DNA of 35,475 nt, from the NCBI GenBank assembly GCA_018814045.1, contig JAHJAR010000012.1:1-35475 (forward strand), given 5' to 3'. Below, one piece after another: positions 1-6,662 of this stretch. Position 1 is the stretch's first letter. Every line of letters starts with the position of its first letter. Source of the stretch: Planctomycetota bacterium (GTDB lineage Bacteria; Planctomycetota; Phycisphaerae; UBA1845; Fen-1342). The notes under the pieces are model-generated. The model made no database searches and was not told the DNA's origin. It saw nothing but the letters and a program-made list of their open reading frames with translations. A program made the position numbers and the translations under genes.

Positions 1-469
1 TGATCGCCCCGGTGACATCGTCTTCGACATCGATCATGTGCAGCACGTCGCCGGCCACGTTGAAGGTCCCGGTGATATTGTCGGCGACGATGTTGTTGAC
101 TTCGCCCAGGTCGCCGGCGATGCGCAGTTCGGCGATGTTGCCGATGGTGGCGTTGGAGAGGTTGATCTCCTTCACGTCCTGGGCGCCTTCAACGGGCAAC
201 TCACCCGGCCCTGGGCCCCGGCGGATGTGCAGGTTGACCGTGCCGGTAACGCCCGTCTGAACCTCGATCAGGTCAATTACACCGAGCGCAGCTCCGTCCA
301 TGGCATCGAACTTGAACGTCCCTGCTGTCGTAATGAGCACTGTTCTCTGAAACTGGTTTATCTCGTAACCCCCCGATGCACCTCCCCATTCACGTATGAA
401 GTTGTCTGCAAATGTGGCGCTGGTTGCACACGCCAACCAACCGGCCACGGCTACAGAGTACCTTGACAT
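1..469 (-). CDS. Secreted repeat-type protein, C-terminus outside window
   Basis: The reading frame starts at the ATG at 469 and leaves the window still open, so only the first 156 codons are visible. An AGGAG ribosome site lies 7 bases before the start. The protein opens with a short signal peptide (MSRYSVAVAGWLACATSATFA). It continues with short beta-rich turns such as NATIGNIAELRIAGDLG and NIVADNITGTFNVAGDV, a regular pattern like a right-handed beta-helix or similar surface protein. It lies 17 bases downstream of the PEP-CTERM gene on the same strand and is probably co-transcribed with it. No enzyme motif is visible, and a C-terminal sorting signal, if present, would lie outside the window. 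The family is not identified; the coding call itself is firm. Confidence 0.8.
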   Translation of the reverse strand, partial: MSRYSVAVAGWLACATSATFADNFIREWGGASGGYEINQFQRTVLITTAGTFKFDAMDGAALGVIDLIEVQTGVTGTVNLHIRRGPGPGELPVEGAQDVKEINLSNATIGNIAELRIAGDLGEVNNIVADNITGTFNVAGDVLHMIDVEDDVTGAI

Positions 470-486
470 GCCTGTTCTCCTATTCG

Positions 487-1215
487 TTACGCGAACTGTG
501 CCTTACGGATCACGCCACTCCTGGTACCGATCGCCAGCAGCGTTAGGTACAGCATCAGTGACTCAGGTTCTGGTACGACGCCAAACCTGAAGTAGTCCCA
601 CCGAGATAGGCTTGCAGCCCCTTGAACGCCATCGCCCCAACCGACGTACGATTCGGTCGCTGAGAGCCAGAAGGAGCCTTCAATGGCCAGCGTGCCGTCA
701 ATCCAAAGGTCATAGCTCAGCATGTCGACGGAACGCAGCTCGAAACGGTGATAAAGTCCAGGGGCAAAATATGCAGTGACGCCAGTCTCGAATACGCTGT
801 GAATTGAATCCTCATCGAACTGGAAGCCTACCTTCCATTTGGTGTCGGCGGCAACACCCACTGTCGGGTCAACTCTGCCCACTAGCTCTTCCACTTTCAG
901 ACGCCACTGCATAACGAAGAGCTCCCCCGGACCAGGATCGACCTGGCCCGGACGTTCCATGTAGACGAAGTCGTAAACGCCGGTGTCATGCAGCGAATCG
1001 GATGTGAAGATGCCGTTCTCGACGGTGCGGTTGGCGCAGCCGTGCCACTGGCCCTGCCAGTCGCCGTAAACGCGGTTCCACCCGCAGTCTTCGGGGAAGA
1101 CGCCGTCATCGTTCGCCTCGTAGGCGATCCAGTATTGCTCCGCCGCGAGCGGGCTGACGGCGACGAAGCCGGTGAGTGCGATCAGCGGTGCAAGCCGAAA
1201 CCAAGTGTAACGCAT
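487..1215 (-). CDS. PEP-CTERM sorting domain protein
   Basis: A 242-residue exported protein. I start it at the ATG at 1215 (MRYTWFRLAPLIALTG) because GGAGGA sits about 8 bases upstream and the product then begins directly with a signal peptide; an in-frame start 42 bases further upstream would bury it. The C-terminus carries the PEP-CTERM signature: the motif VPEPES, a hydrophobic stretch (LMLYLTLLAIG) and a basic end (RSGVIRK). Proteins of this type are exported, processed by an exosortase and often surface-attached. The middle is beta-rich with no catalytic motif I recognise; WDYFRFGVVPEP is a usual lead-in to the sorting tail. It is followed at 17 bases by another secreted protein, so the two form an operon. 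Confidence 0.88.
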   Translation of the reverse strand: MRYTWFRLAPLIALTGFVAVSPLAAEQYWIAYEANDDGVFPEDCGWNRVYGDWQGQWHGCANRTVENGIFTSDSLHDTGVYDFVYMERPGQVDPGPGELFVMQWRLKVEELVGRVDPTVGVAADTKWKVGFQFDEDSIHSVFETGVTAYFAPGLYHRFELRSVDMLSYDLWIDGTLAIEGSFWLSATESYVGWGDGVQGAASLSRWDYFRFGVVPEPESLMLYLTLLAIGTRSGVIRKAQFA

Positions 1216-1524
1216 GGTCCAATCCTCCGAGATCTGCCCTTGTTCCCACCACAACACTTCCGCCCCTGGCCGTCTACTCTATTTATAGGCGCGCCGTCAG
1301 CCCACATCCGAAAGACCCGGGCAGTTTCACGCGCTTCCTCCCCAGCCGCACCAACACGCAACCGAGGCCGTGACGTCGCCAGCAACAGCAACGTTCCCGT
1401 TGAAGCCAACCACACCCCGACTTGGTGCCTACCACCCGCTAGGAAAGCCAGATGCGTCGGGTCAATGACCCGACCTGCCCTGGTGGCAACAGGGGAGACC
1501 GACGGCGAGTTGACCGGCGCCTCG
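1216..1524 (-). promoter_or_regulatory. Gap with possible promoter for the PEP-CTERM operon
   Basis: About 300 bases without a convincing gene. On the minus strand the AT-rich run CTATAAATAGAG (1277-1288) stands out in GC-rich sequence, about 60 bases before the PEP-CTERM start, and could be a -10 element. No good -35 is visible. The trmO-like gene ends at 1525, so this gap separates two same-strand transcription units. No terminator hairpin with a T-run was seen. Confidence 0.3.
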
Positions 1525-2019
1525 CTACTCGCCCGCGAAACGGTCGTCTGCCACCGGCGGTCGCTGTTGCCCAGCGACCGCCGCGACCCAGCCCGCGCGA
1601 GCATCCGGGCGGCTGTCAAAGTTGGGTACGTACGGCTTGAGGTCCAACAGCGGCGTACCGTCCAGGATGTCCAACTCACCCACGCGCAGACGGCAGCCGT
1701 CGCGCGCCAACAGACGCACCACCGAAAGCCCGATCGGGTTGGGCCGACACGGGGCGCGCGTCGCAAACACGCCATGCTCCCGATCATCCAGAAACGGCAC
1801 CACGGTGAGGGAAACGTGCTGCGTGCGATCAAAGGAATACAACAGGTACAGGTGTGAGAAACCCTCGATGTCCCGCAACCCGTCGGCAAACTGCTCGAAC
1901 ACCTCCACGGTCCCCTCGGCTTCGGGTGCGAAGACACCCTGGATCGGCGTGCCGGCAACCTCCTGAAACGGCGAACGGATGACACCGATGGGTTCGAAGG
2001 TGATCGGCTCCGGTTTCAT
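1525..2019 (-). CDS. trmO: TrmO/TsaA-like tRNA methyltransferase
   Basis: A 164-residue protein of the UPF0066/TrmO family. The start is the ATG at 2019 with GAGGG 8 bases upstream. Family landmarks are PIGVIRSPF near the N-terminus, GFSHLYLLYSFDR, GVFATRAPCRPNPIGLSVVRLL and LDILDGTPLLDLKPYVPNFD. In E. coli the enzyme adds a methyl group from S-adenosylmethionine to the t6A base at position 37 of certain tRNAs. This copy is shorter than the E. coli enzyme (about 235 residues) and matches the compact single-domain form, so the exact substrate is less certain. It is the last gene of the run starting with pyrK and lies 19 bases after the MBL-fold gene. The family call is firm; the substrate is inferred. 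Confidence 0.88.
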   Translation of the reverse strand: MKPEPITFEPIGVIRSPFQEVAGTPIQGVFAPEAEGTVEVFEQFADGLRDIEGFSHLYLLYSFDRTQHVSLTVVPFLDDREHGVFATRAPCRPNPIGLSVVRLLARDGCRLRVGELDILDGTPLLDLKPYVPNFDSRPDARAGWVAAVAGQQRPPVADDRFAGE

Positions 2020-2038
2020 CGATTGCCCTCGCAACACT

Positions 2039-2878
2039 TCAGCCGATCTCGATCCGTACGCCGGTGGCCAGATCAACGAAGCGCTCCGGGAATATTTCCC
2101 GCAACCGCAACATCGCCGGCAGCCCCGTGCAATGCCCCGCCCCGAGCCGCGCGACACCGTAGCGCTCCAGGGCTTCCAGTGAGCGGGCTATACGCTCCTC
2201 CGTCGCGTGCCACAGGTGCAGGCCGCCGAAAACCGCGTGAATCAGGCTTTGGCCAGTCAAGGTCGCGATGTAGTCAAGTGAATTGACCAAGCCGGCGTGC
2301 GCGCACCCCAGCAACACCACGATTCCGCTGCGTGTCTCGATAAACAGGGCCTGGTCGTCGGGCAGCGTGTCCGGCACGGTGCAATCCGCGTCGACGAAGA
2401 ACGGGCCGCCGGTATCCTCGAAGTCGTTGGCCCGCGGGATTTCGCCGGTAACCCAGACACCGGCGGCCAGTTCCGTGGGCCGCGTCGATAGCACCAGGTT
2501 GGCCACGTTGGCCCGGACGATCTCCGCGTCCTGGATCGGTGAGCCGATGGCGCGGCCCATTCCGTCCGGCGCACGGCCGAACTTGGCGTCGAACGCCGCC
2601 GGGTGCGCGTAGACGGTAGCCCTCTGCGACGTCACGAGCAGCCCCGGCAATCCACCCGCATGGTCGTAGTGACCATGACTGATGACGATGTCGTCCACCG
2701 ACGGGAGATCGATGCTCAGGACGCTGGCGTTGTGAGCCAGCACCAAGCCCTGGCCGGTATCGAAGAGAATGCGGCGACCGTCCGCTTCCACCCAGAACGA
2801 CAGGCCATGCTCGGCCAGCAGGCCCCGCCCGCCCGCCCGGTCGTCGGCGAGCACCGTGACGTGCAGCTTGTTGACCAC
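2039..2878 (-). CDS. MBL-fold metallohydrolase
   Basis: A 279-residue metallo-beta-lactamase-fold protein. It starts at GTG 2878 with GGAGGG about 8 bases upstream. The metal-binding motif HGHYDH is at residues 68-73, preceded by LFDTGQG and DIVISHGH. Later ligand regions include LLGCAHAGLVNS and GAGHCTG. This pattern (SHGHYDHAGG plus GCAHAG) is that of the archaeal/bacterial subgroup often annotated as 7,8-dihydropterin-6-methyl-4-(beta-D-ribofuranosyl)aminobenzene-5'-phosphate synthase. That activity is established only in some members, so I call the fold and not the substrate. The protein has no signal peptide and should be cytoplasmic. It lies 18 bases from the PhnD-like gene and 19 from trmO, within one operon. 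Confidence 0.85.
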   Translation of the reverse strand: MVNKLHVTVLADDRAGGRGLLAEHGLSFWVEADGRRILFDTGQGLVLAHNASVLSIDLPSVDDIVISHGHYDHAGGLPGLLVTSQRATVYAHPAAFDAKFGRAPDGMGRAIGSPIQDAEIVRANVANLVLSTRPTELAAGVWVTGEIPRANDFEDTGGPFFVDADCTVPDTLPDDQALFIETRSGIVVLLGCAHAGLVNSLDYIATLTGQSLIHAVFGGLHLWHATEERIARSLEALERYGVARLGAGHCTGLPAMLRLREIFPERFVDLATGVRIEIG

Positions 2879-2896
2879 GCGGGTACCCTCCGCAGC

Positions 2897-3856
2897 TTAT
2901 TCGGTTTCCTGATCGTGCGGCTCACTCGGTTCCGCCAATCCCCGGCACGCGGCCAGCACCGCCTCCGTCGGCTCACGGTAGGCGGAGTAGGGCAGCGATC
3001 GCAGCACCTCCGGATGTTGCTCGTGAGCCGCGAACAGGAACGCCCTGACCTTGTCCGTCGTTTCCGCGGCGAGCTTGGGTGAGCAAACCACCAGGCAGTC
3101 CGGGATAACGACGGTCTGCGCAATGACGCGCAGCTTGTCGCGCGCTGGCTCCCCGGCCTCCTCCGTGTGCTCAGGAAACGCCTCCCATGCCGCTTCATCG
3201 ATGAAGCCGGCGTCCGAACTACCGTTGATCACCGTCTGAGCCACGGAACGCATGTCGGGCATGTGTTTGAGCGAGCCCGGCAGTGGCAGGATTTCGAGCG
3301 ACAGATTATCCTTGGCCACACCGTGACTCTCCAGCAGCCTGAGCCCGGCCAGGTGCGTGCGCGCGTCGCCCCGCGGGCCGAACGCGACCGTCTTGCCGCT
3401 CAGTTCCGCCACGGCCTGCGTTTCCGACCGCGCCGCGACGACCAAAACGGCCGGGCGGGCGATGCGCCCAGCGGCATCGGCGGTCACTGCCACCACCGGG
3501 AATAGCTGCGGATCGCTCATTCGCCCATACACCGTCGGCGAGATGATCGCCAGATGATAGAAACCCGCGCTCAGGCTCGGCTCGACCTGGAGCGGGATGC
3601 ACAGATCCAGGGCGACGTCGCGTCCGATCTCCAGCCCCAGCGTCTTGCGCAGCGGTTCGTAGGGGGCGAAGGGGTTCAACAGCTCGATCGGCTTCTGAGC
3701 AGATAGCGGGCGCTGATCCGCCAGCAGGGCAACGACGAGAGGTTTGTTGAGTCCAAACAGATTCAGCAGCGGGATGCCGCCGCTCCGACATCCGGTCGCG
3801 CCCAGCAGCACCAGTGCGCCGAGCGTGACAACGCGGTTCAGCGTGATTCGTGGCAT
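2897..3856 (-). CDS. PhnD-like substrate-binding lipoprotein
   Basis: A 319-residue protein starting at ATG 3856, with AGGAG just upstream. The N-terminus (VVTLGALVLLGATGC) ends in a cysteine at residue 23 that fits a lipoprotein signal, though the residue at -3 is alanine rather than the usual leucine. The body resembles phosphate/phosphite/phosphonate ABC-transporter binding proteins of the PhnD class: NPFAPYEPLRKTLG, AIISPTVYGRM, LSGKTVAFGPRGDARTH, INGSSDAGFIDEAAW. No permease or ATPase gene is in the window, so the partner transporter is elsewhere or this is a stand-alone binding or sensing protein. It is the second gene of the pyrK run, 24 bases after pyrK. The ligand is unknown. Confidence 0.82.
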   Translation of the reverse strand: MPRITLNRVVTLGALVLLGATGCRSGGIPLLNLFGLNKPLVVALLADQRPLSAQKPIELLNPFAPYEPLRKTLGLEIGRDVALDLCIPLQVEPSLSAGFYHLAIISPTVYGRMSDPQLFPVVAVTADAAGRIARPAVLVVAARSETQAVAELSGKTVAFGPRGDARTHLAGLRLLESHGVAKDNLSLEILPLPGSLKHMPDMRSVAQTVINGSSDAGFIDEAAWEAFPEHTEEAGEPARDKLRVIAQTVVIPDCLVVCSPKLAAETTDKVRAFLFAAHEQHPEVLRSLPYSAYREPTEAVLAACRGLAEPSEPHDQETE

Positions 3857-3879
3857 AGTTGGCTCCTGTCGCCGCCGTA

Positions 3880-4842
3880 TTATGGAGCGCGGTCGGCAAG
3901 CTCGTCGACCAGGTGATCGCGCTCAAAGACCGGTCCATCGTTGCAGGCCAGCGCCCAGCGCCAGCCGGCCGCGTGGGAGTCGTCGCGCACCCGTACGACG
4001 CAGGACAAGCAGGTCCCCAACCCGCAGCCCATTCTGCGCTCAATGCAGAGCTGGCAGGACAGCCCCAGTTCGCGCGTCTGACGCGCCACGGCGCGCAGCA
4101 TGGCCTCCGGCCCGCACGCGAAGACCAGCGGCGCTCGCGCCCCCTCAGTGCGCCGCCGATGCCACGCCCCGAGAGCATCGGTGACGACGCCGCGCAGCCC
4201 CAGCGAGCCATCGTCGGTCGTGATTATCGTCCCGTAGTGCGCATCGCCGGGCAGTTCCAAACACGGTCGGGGGGTGCCGTCCGATGTGGGCGCGCCCCTG
4301 AGGCGCAGCGGCAGCAGCTCGCGCGTCGTGCTGCCAAAAATGAGAGTCACGTCGCGGTGACCCGTTTCGTGCAACCGACGCGCCAGGTACAGCAGCGGTG
4401 GAATGCCCACGCCGCCACCGACCAGGACACATGGCGCCTCTGGCTCGGGCACGTGGAAGCCGCGGCCGAGCGGCCCCGTGAGATTGAGCGGGTCTCCGGG
4501 CGCAAGCTGCGCCAACCAGCGACTCCCCTTCCCGACCGCGCGCAGCACGATGCACAGGTACGCTCGGCCCTGTTCATCGGACCAGTGGTCGGCGATGCTG
4601 AACGGCCGCCGCAGAAACGCCCCGCTGGCCTGACCGGCGTGGCAGCGCTGCGCCGACCTATCCTGGGCGGGGCCTGCCGCGCGTGTGTTGTCGCACAGCA
4701 GTTGGAGGAACTGCCCCGGGTGCGAAGCGGGGAACTCGGGCAGAACGAATTCCAATGCCCAGTGCGCGCGGCACAGCGGTGAGTTGTGCACGACCGTGCT
4801 GACTTGTGCGCAAACTGGTTTGGACGGCGCCGCTTCTATCAT
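3880..4842 (-). CDS. pyrK: Dihydroorotate dehydrogenase electron-transfer subunit
   Basis: A 320-residue FAD and [2Fe-2S] protein of the PyrK family. In type 1B dihydroorotate dehydrogenase it passes electrons between the PyrD flavin and NAD. Visible parts in order are the FAD-binding motif RRPFSIAD (residues 78-85), a glycine-rich nucleotide site VGGGVGIPPLLYLARRL (141-157), the NAD-domain motif FACGPEAM, and an iron-sulfur cysteine set C273, C278, C281 and C300 within GCGLGTCLSC...ACNDGPVF. ATGAGGACCG before the ATG at 4842 supplies a Shine-Dalgarno site. It heads the run pyrK, PhnD-like, MBL hydrolase, trmO-like. No pyrD is in the window, which is unusual because pyrK and pyrD are often adjacent. 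A related sulfhydrogenase-type subunit is a less likely alternative. Confidence 0.88.
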   Translation of the reverse strand: MIEAAPSKPVCAQVSTVVHNSPLCRAHWALEFVLPEFPASHPGQFLQLLCDNTRAAGPAQDRSAQRCHAGQASGAFLRRPFSIADHWSDEQGRAYLCIVLRAVGKGSRWLAQLAPGDPLNLTGPLGRGFHVPEPEAPCVLVGGGVGIPPLLYLARRLHETGHRDVTLIFGSTTRELLPLRLRGAPTSDGTPRPCLELPGDAHYGTIITTDDGSLGLRGVVTDALGAWHRRRTEGARAPLVFACGPEAMLRAVARQTRELGLSCQLCIERRMGCGLGTCLSCVVRVRDDSHAAGWRWALACNDGPVFERDHLVDELADRAP

Positions 4843-4955
4843 CGGTCCTCATGTGCGCGTGTTGCCGGCCGCAGGCGCCACTCTATCGACTGCCCCCCGG
4901 GCTGGCACTTCAGTTCGTGATTCGGACACGGACTCTGGCACGGACACACACGCGG

Positions 4956-4982
4956 ACTATAGCGACGCGCCCCACGTGACAA
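4956..4982 (-). promoter_or_regulatory. Possible promoter of the pyrK operon
   Basis: On the minus strand TTGTCA (4977-4982) and TATAGT (4956-4961) are separated by 15 bases, somewhat short for a sigma-70 promoter, about 110 bases before the pyrK start. The sequence between here and the small-RNA terminator (to 5089) shows no gene on either strand. Confidence 0.35.
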
Positions 4983-5089
4983 CAGGCCAAGCGCGCTTCA
5001 CATGATGCGGCCGCGCTGTAACGCCGCGCCGCGCTGCGAACTCCGCGGCGCGGCGCCGGTGTGCCGGTGCGCCAGCAAAGGGCGCGCAG

Positions 5090-5131
5090 AAAAAACTTCC
5101 GGGGCCTGACTTTGCAGTCGGCCCCGGAAGT
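5090..5131 (-). terminator. Rho-independent terminator of the small RNA
   Basis: A 12-bp perfect stem (5095-5106 with 5120-5131, core CTTCCGGGGCC with GGCCCCGGAAG) is extended by three more pairs past a one-base bulge around the loop TTTGCA. Read on the minus strand it is followed at once by six T. The T-run lies on one side only, so the terminator works for minus-strand transcription. Confidence 0.9.
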
Positions 5132-5193
5132 GCGCCACGGCTAGAACAGCCGCAATTCCGTTCGTGTTTTTGTGCGGCGAGTTCCCACGCCGC
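5090..5193 (-). ncRNA. Candidate small RNA with own promoter and terminator
   Basis: A minus-strand transcript of about 104 bases is predicted. It has a near-ideal sigma-70 promoter (5200-5228), no credible reading frame, and an intrinsic terminator at its end. The RNA would fold into three stems in a row. The first pairs 5193-5188 with 5179-5174 (GCGGCG with CGCCGC). The second pairs 5152-5148 with 5142-5138 (CGGCU with AGCCG, loop GUUCU). The third is the terminator at 5131-5095. The single-stranded stretch between the first two is A-rich (ACAAAAACACGAACGGAA), a typical place for target or Hfq-like contact. I do not recognise 6S, SRP, tmRNA or RNase P features. It could instead be an attenuated leader of pyrK, but pyrK starts about 250 bases further on and has its own promoter-like sequence. 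Confidence 0.6.
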
Positions 5194-5199
5194 GCGGTC

Positions 5200-5228
5200 A
5201 CTATACCAGATCGCCCTATGGGTGTCCA
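5200..5228 (-). promoter_or_regulatory. Sigma-70 promoter of the small RNA
   Basis: On the minus strand TGGACA (5223-5228) and TATAGT (5200-5205) are separated by exactly 17 bases. Each hexamer differs from consensus by one base. Transcription should start near 5193. The mutT promoter is divergent, about 70 bases away. Confidence 0.75.
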
Positions 5229-5294
5229 CTTGAGCAGATCAATTTGGCCTTGGGGGGGGGGCGCATCTGTCATAACATCTTATGTGAAAAGGTG

Positions 5295-5322
5295 TTACAT
5301 TCCTGTAGCGTTCGGTTATAAT
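5295..5322 (+). promoter_or_regulatory. Promoter of the mutT-type gene
   Basis: TTACAT (5295-5300) and a perfect TATAAT (5317-5322) are spaced by 16 bases, giving a leader of about 85 bases before the Nudix gene. Just upstream a short inverted repeat CATAA-CATC-TTATG could bind a regulator. Confidence 0.65.
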
Positions 5323-5412
5323 CGCCGCGCGGCCGGGTCGCGGACGGCCCCGGACGAGGCTCCGAATAGCCGCCCCCAGGCCCGCGAGTGCGGCCCCCGG
5401 GAGGGCTGTAGG

Positions 5413-5835
5413 ATGCCCGGATCAGAGTGCACTGTGGCGGTTGCGTTGGTGTCACGCGCCGGCAAATGGTTGGTGTCCAGGCGCCTGCCACATGTCCATG
5501 TGGGGGGCTTGTGGGAGTTTCCGGGTGGCAAAATTGCCGCGGATGAAGGCCCCATGCTGGCCGCCGTCCGCGAGCTGCGCGAGGAATGCGGCGTCGTCGC
5601 CGCCGCCCTGCGACCGTTGCCAGCGGTAACATGCGACTACGGCGACCGGACTGTGCATATCACGCCCGTGCTCTGCCATTGGGAGAGCGGCGAGGCAGAT
5701 CCCATCCAAAGCGCGGCGATCCGGTGGGTCTCTTTCGATGAACTGCGGTTATTGGAAATGCCGGCGGCGAACGCCGAGATTCTGAGAATCCTGATCCGGG
5801 AATGCGCGGGTTGTCCCCACCCGCAGGATTGGTAA
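5413..5835 (+). CDS. mutT: MutT-type Nudix hydrolase
   Basis: A 140-residue Nudix protein. I start it at the ATG at 5413 (MPGSECTVAVALV), with GGAGGG about 8 bases upstream; a longer in-frame version from 5164 would run back through the promoter. The Nudix box is complete: G-K-IAAD-E followed by GPMLAAVRELREECGV, matching GX5EX7REUXEEXGU. WLVSRRLPHVHVGGLWEFPGGK is the usual MutT N-terminal strand pattern. The family removes oxidised nucleotides such as 8-oxo-dGTP. Size and order match MutT rather than larger Nudix enzymes, but substrate is not provable from sequence. It has its own promoter and appears monocistronic. Confidence 0.9.
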   Translation: MPGSECTVAVALVSRAGKWLVSRRLPHVHVGGLWEFPGGKIAADEGPMLAAVRELREECGVVAAALRPLPAVTCDYGDRTVHITPVLCHWESGEADPIQSAAIRWVSFDELRLLEMPAANAEILRILIRECAGCPHPQDW

Positions 5836-5930
5836 CACGCGTAACAGGGGCCGCCGGTTAGTCCGAAAGGCCCGCAGCCAGACAGCGGGGGCAAACCCGT
5901 GCGCCTGATTGCGGACACCTGAATCTCCAC

Positions 5931-5959
5931 TTGACTCCGGCTTGCAAGTACGGTATCTG
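5931..5959 (+). promoter_or_regulatory. Possible promoter of the transposase fragment
   Basis: TTGACT (5931-5936) and TATCTG (5954-5959) are 17 bases apart, about 35 bases before the ATG of the truncated transposase. Confidence 0.4.
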
Positions 5960-5993
5960 TTAGGCATTACGCGATCGGACAAGGAGATCGACA

Positions 5994-6287
5994 ATGCCTG
6001 ACCATTGCCGGGAACATCATCAGCCGCCGCTGCCGGCGGTGCTGACCGTGGCGGCGTTCGTGCGCAAGTTTCATAGCGACGAAGCCTGCCTGGAGGAGCT
6101 CAAACGCATTCGCTGGGGGGCGAATTTGGAGCGGTTCGCGTGTCCGGAGTGCGGGCATGCGAAAGGGTGGTGGCTCGCTCGTCGCCGGCTGGTCGAGTGC
6201 AGCGAGTGCCACAAGCAGACCTCGGTGACCGCCGGGACGGTATTCCACGGGGCGCGGGCCGCGCTGTGGAAGTGGTTGTGGGCGTAG
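5994..6287 (+). pseudogene. IS1595-type transposase, N-terminal zinc-ribbon only
   Basis: The first 97 residues of a transposase whose N-terminus is the IS1595-type zinc ribbon: LEELKRIRWG...FACPECGH...LVECSECHKQTSVTAGTVFH, with two C-x2-C pairs. The ATG at 5994 has AAGGAG upstream, so the 5' end is native. A complete transposase of this type needs a DDE/DDN catalytic domain of roughly 200 more residues, missing here. The homology stops at KWLW (6279), exactly where the tRNA-Gly fragment starts, and the stop codon is part of the tRNA sequence. The gene was therefore cut by insertion of the island or by a later deletion at its edge. The remaining part was not found elsewhere in the window. Confidence 0.8.
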
Positions 6288-6316
6288 CTCAATTGGTAGA
6301 GCATCAGCCTTCCAAG
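6280..6316 (+). repeat. Partial tRNA-Gly 5' half (attachment-site remnant)
   Basis: 37 bases identical to tRNA-Gly(TCC) from its third base to just past the anticodon (ends in GCCTTCCAAG). It lacks the first two bases and everything after the anticodon loop, so it cannot be a tRNA. It marks the left edge of the island. Confidence 0.85.
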
Positions 6317-6324
6317 TCGATCCA

Positions 6325-6458
6325 GCTCTACTTAAGCAACCCTTCGGACCTTCATAACAACACGTTAGACAACGAGTTACGTATTCCCCAACCTGAGGTC
6401 GCCCGGCCGATGAATTGACCCAAGTAGAGCCGAATCGACCGCTTAAGTAGAGCCAACA
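6325..6458. mobile_element. IS21-like terminal remnant or small MITE
   Basis: GCTCTACTTAAGC (6325-6337) and its exact reverse complement GCTTAAGTAGAGC (6441-6453) flank about 100 bases. On the right, AAGTAGAGCC occurs twice (6422-6431 and 6445-6454), and read inward the end begins TGTTGGCTCTACTT. Repeated short motifs inside TG...CA-type ends are typical of IS21-family elements. There is no transposase gene between them, so this is a solo end pair or deletion remnant. Confidence 0.45.
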
Positions 6459-6662
6459 TATTGTCTGAACAGTTTGCGAACACGCGTCCTTGCGATAGTC
6501 CCCGCTGCAAGTCGACCTATGCCTGTCGAGCTCGCCGCGCCCACCAAACGCATCCTCGACGACACGACTCTGTGTTTAGAATTGGCCCCTGACGTCGCGA
6601 ACGCCGAAGTCACGCGAAGCTGCTCGTGATCGCGCCGCAGCATCAAAGAGTGAATCGCTGGG

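Noticed and set aside
1182..1985. 267-residue minus-strand frame across the gap before the PEP-CTERM gene
   Set aside because: Part of it (VGVWLASTGTLLLLATS) looks like a membrane segment, but the frame overlaps both trmO and the PEP-CTERM start and has no ribosome site. It is treated as a shadow.
5090..5193. Attenuator or riboswitch of pyrK
   Set aside because: The terminator is about 250 bases before pyrK and a separate promoter-like pair lies between. No anti-terminator pairing partner was seen, so a stand-alone RNA is the simpler reading.
5250..5262. Run of ten G as a phase-variable tract
   Set aside because: It lies upstream of the promoters in a non-coding stretch and between no matched elements, so there is no evidence of switching.
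6140..6418. Protein-like frame containing VAQLVEHQPSK through the tRNA fragment
   Set aside because: This is a well-known translation artefact of tRNA-Gly-like sequence. Here, unlike at 9353, the frame after the fragment runs into IS-like repeats and has no related tail.
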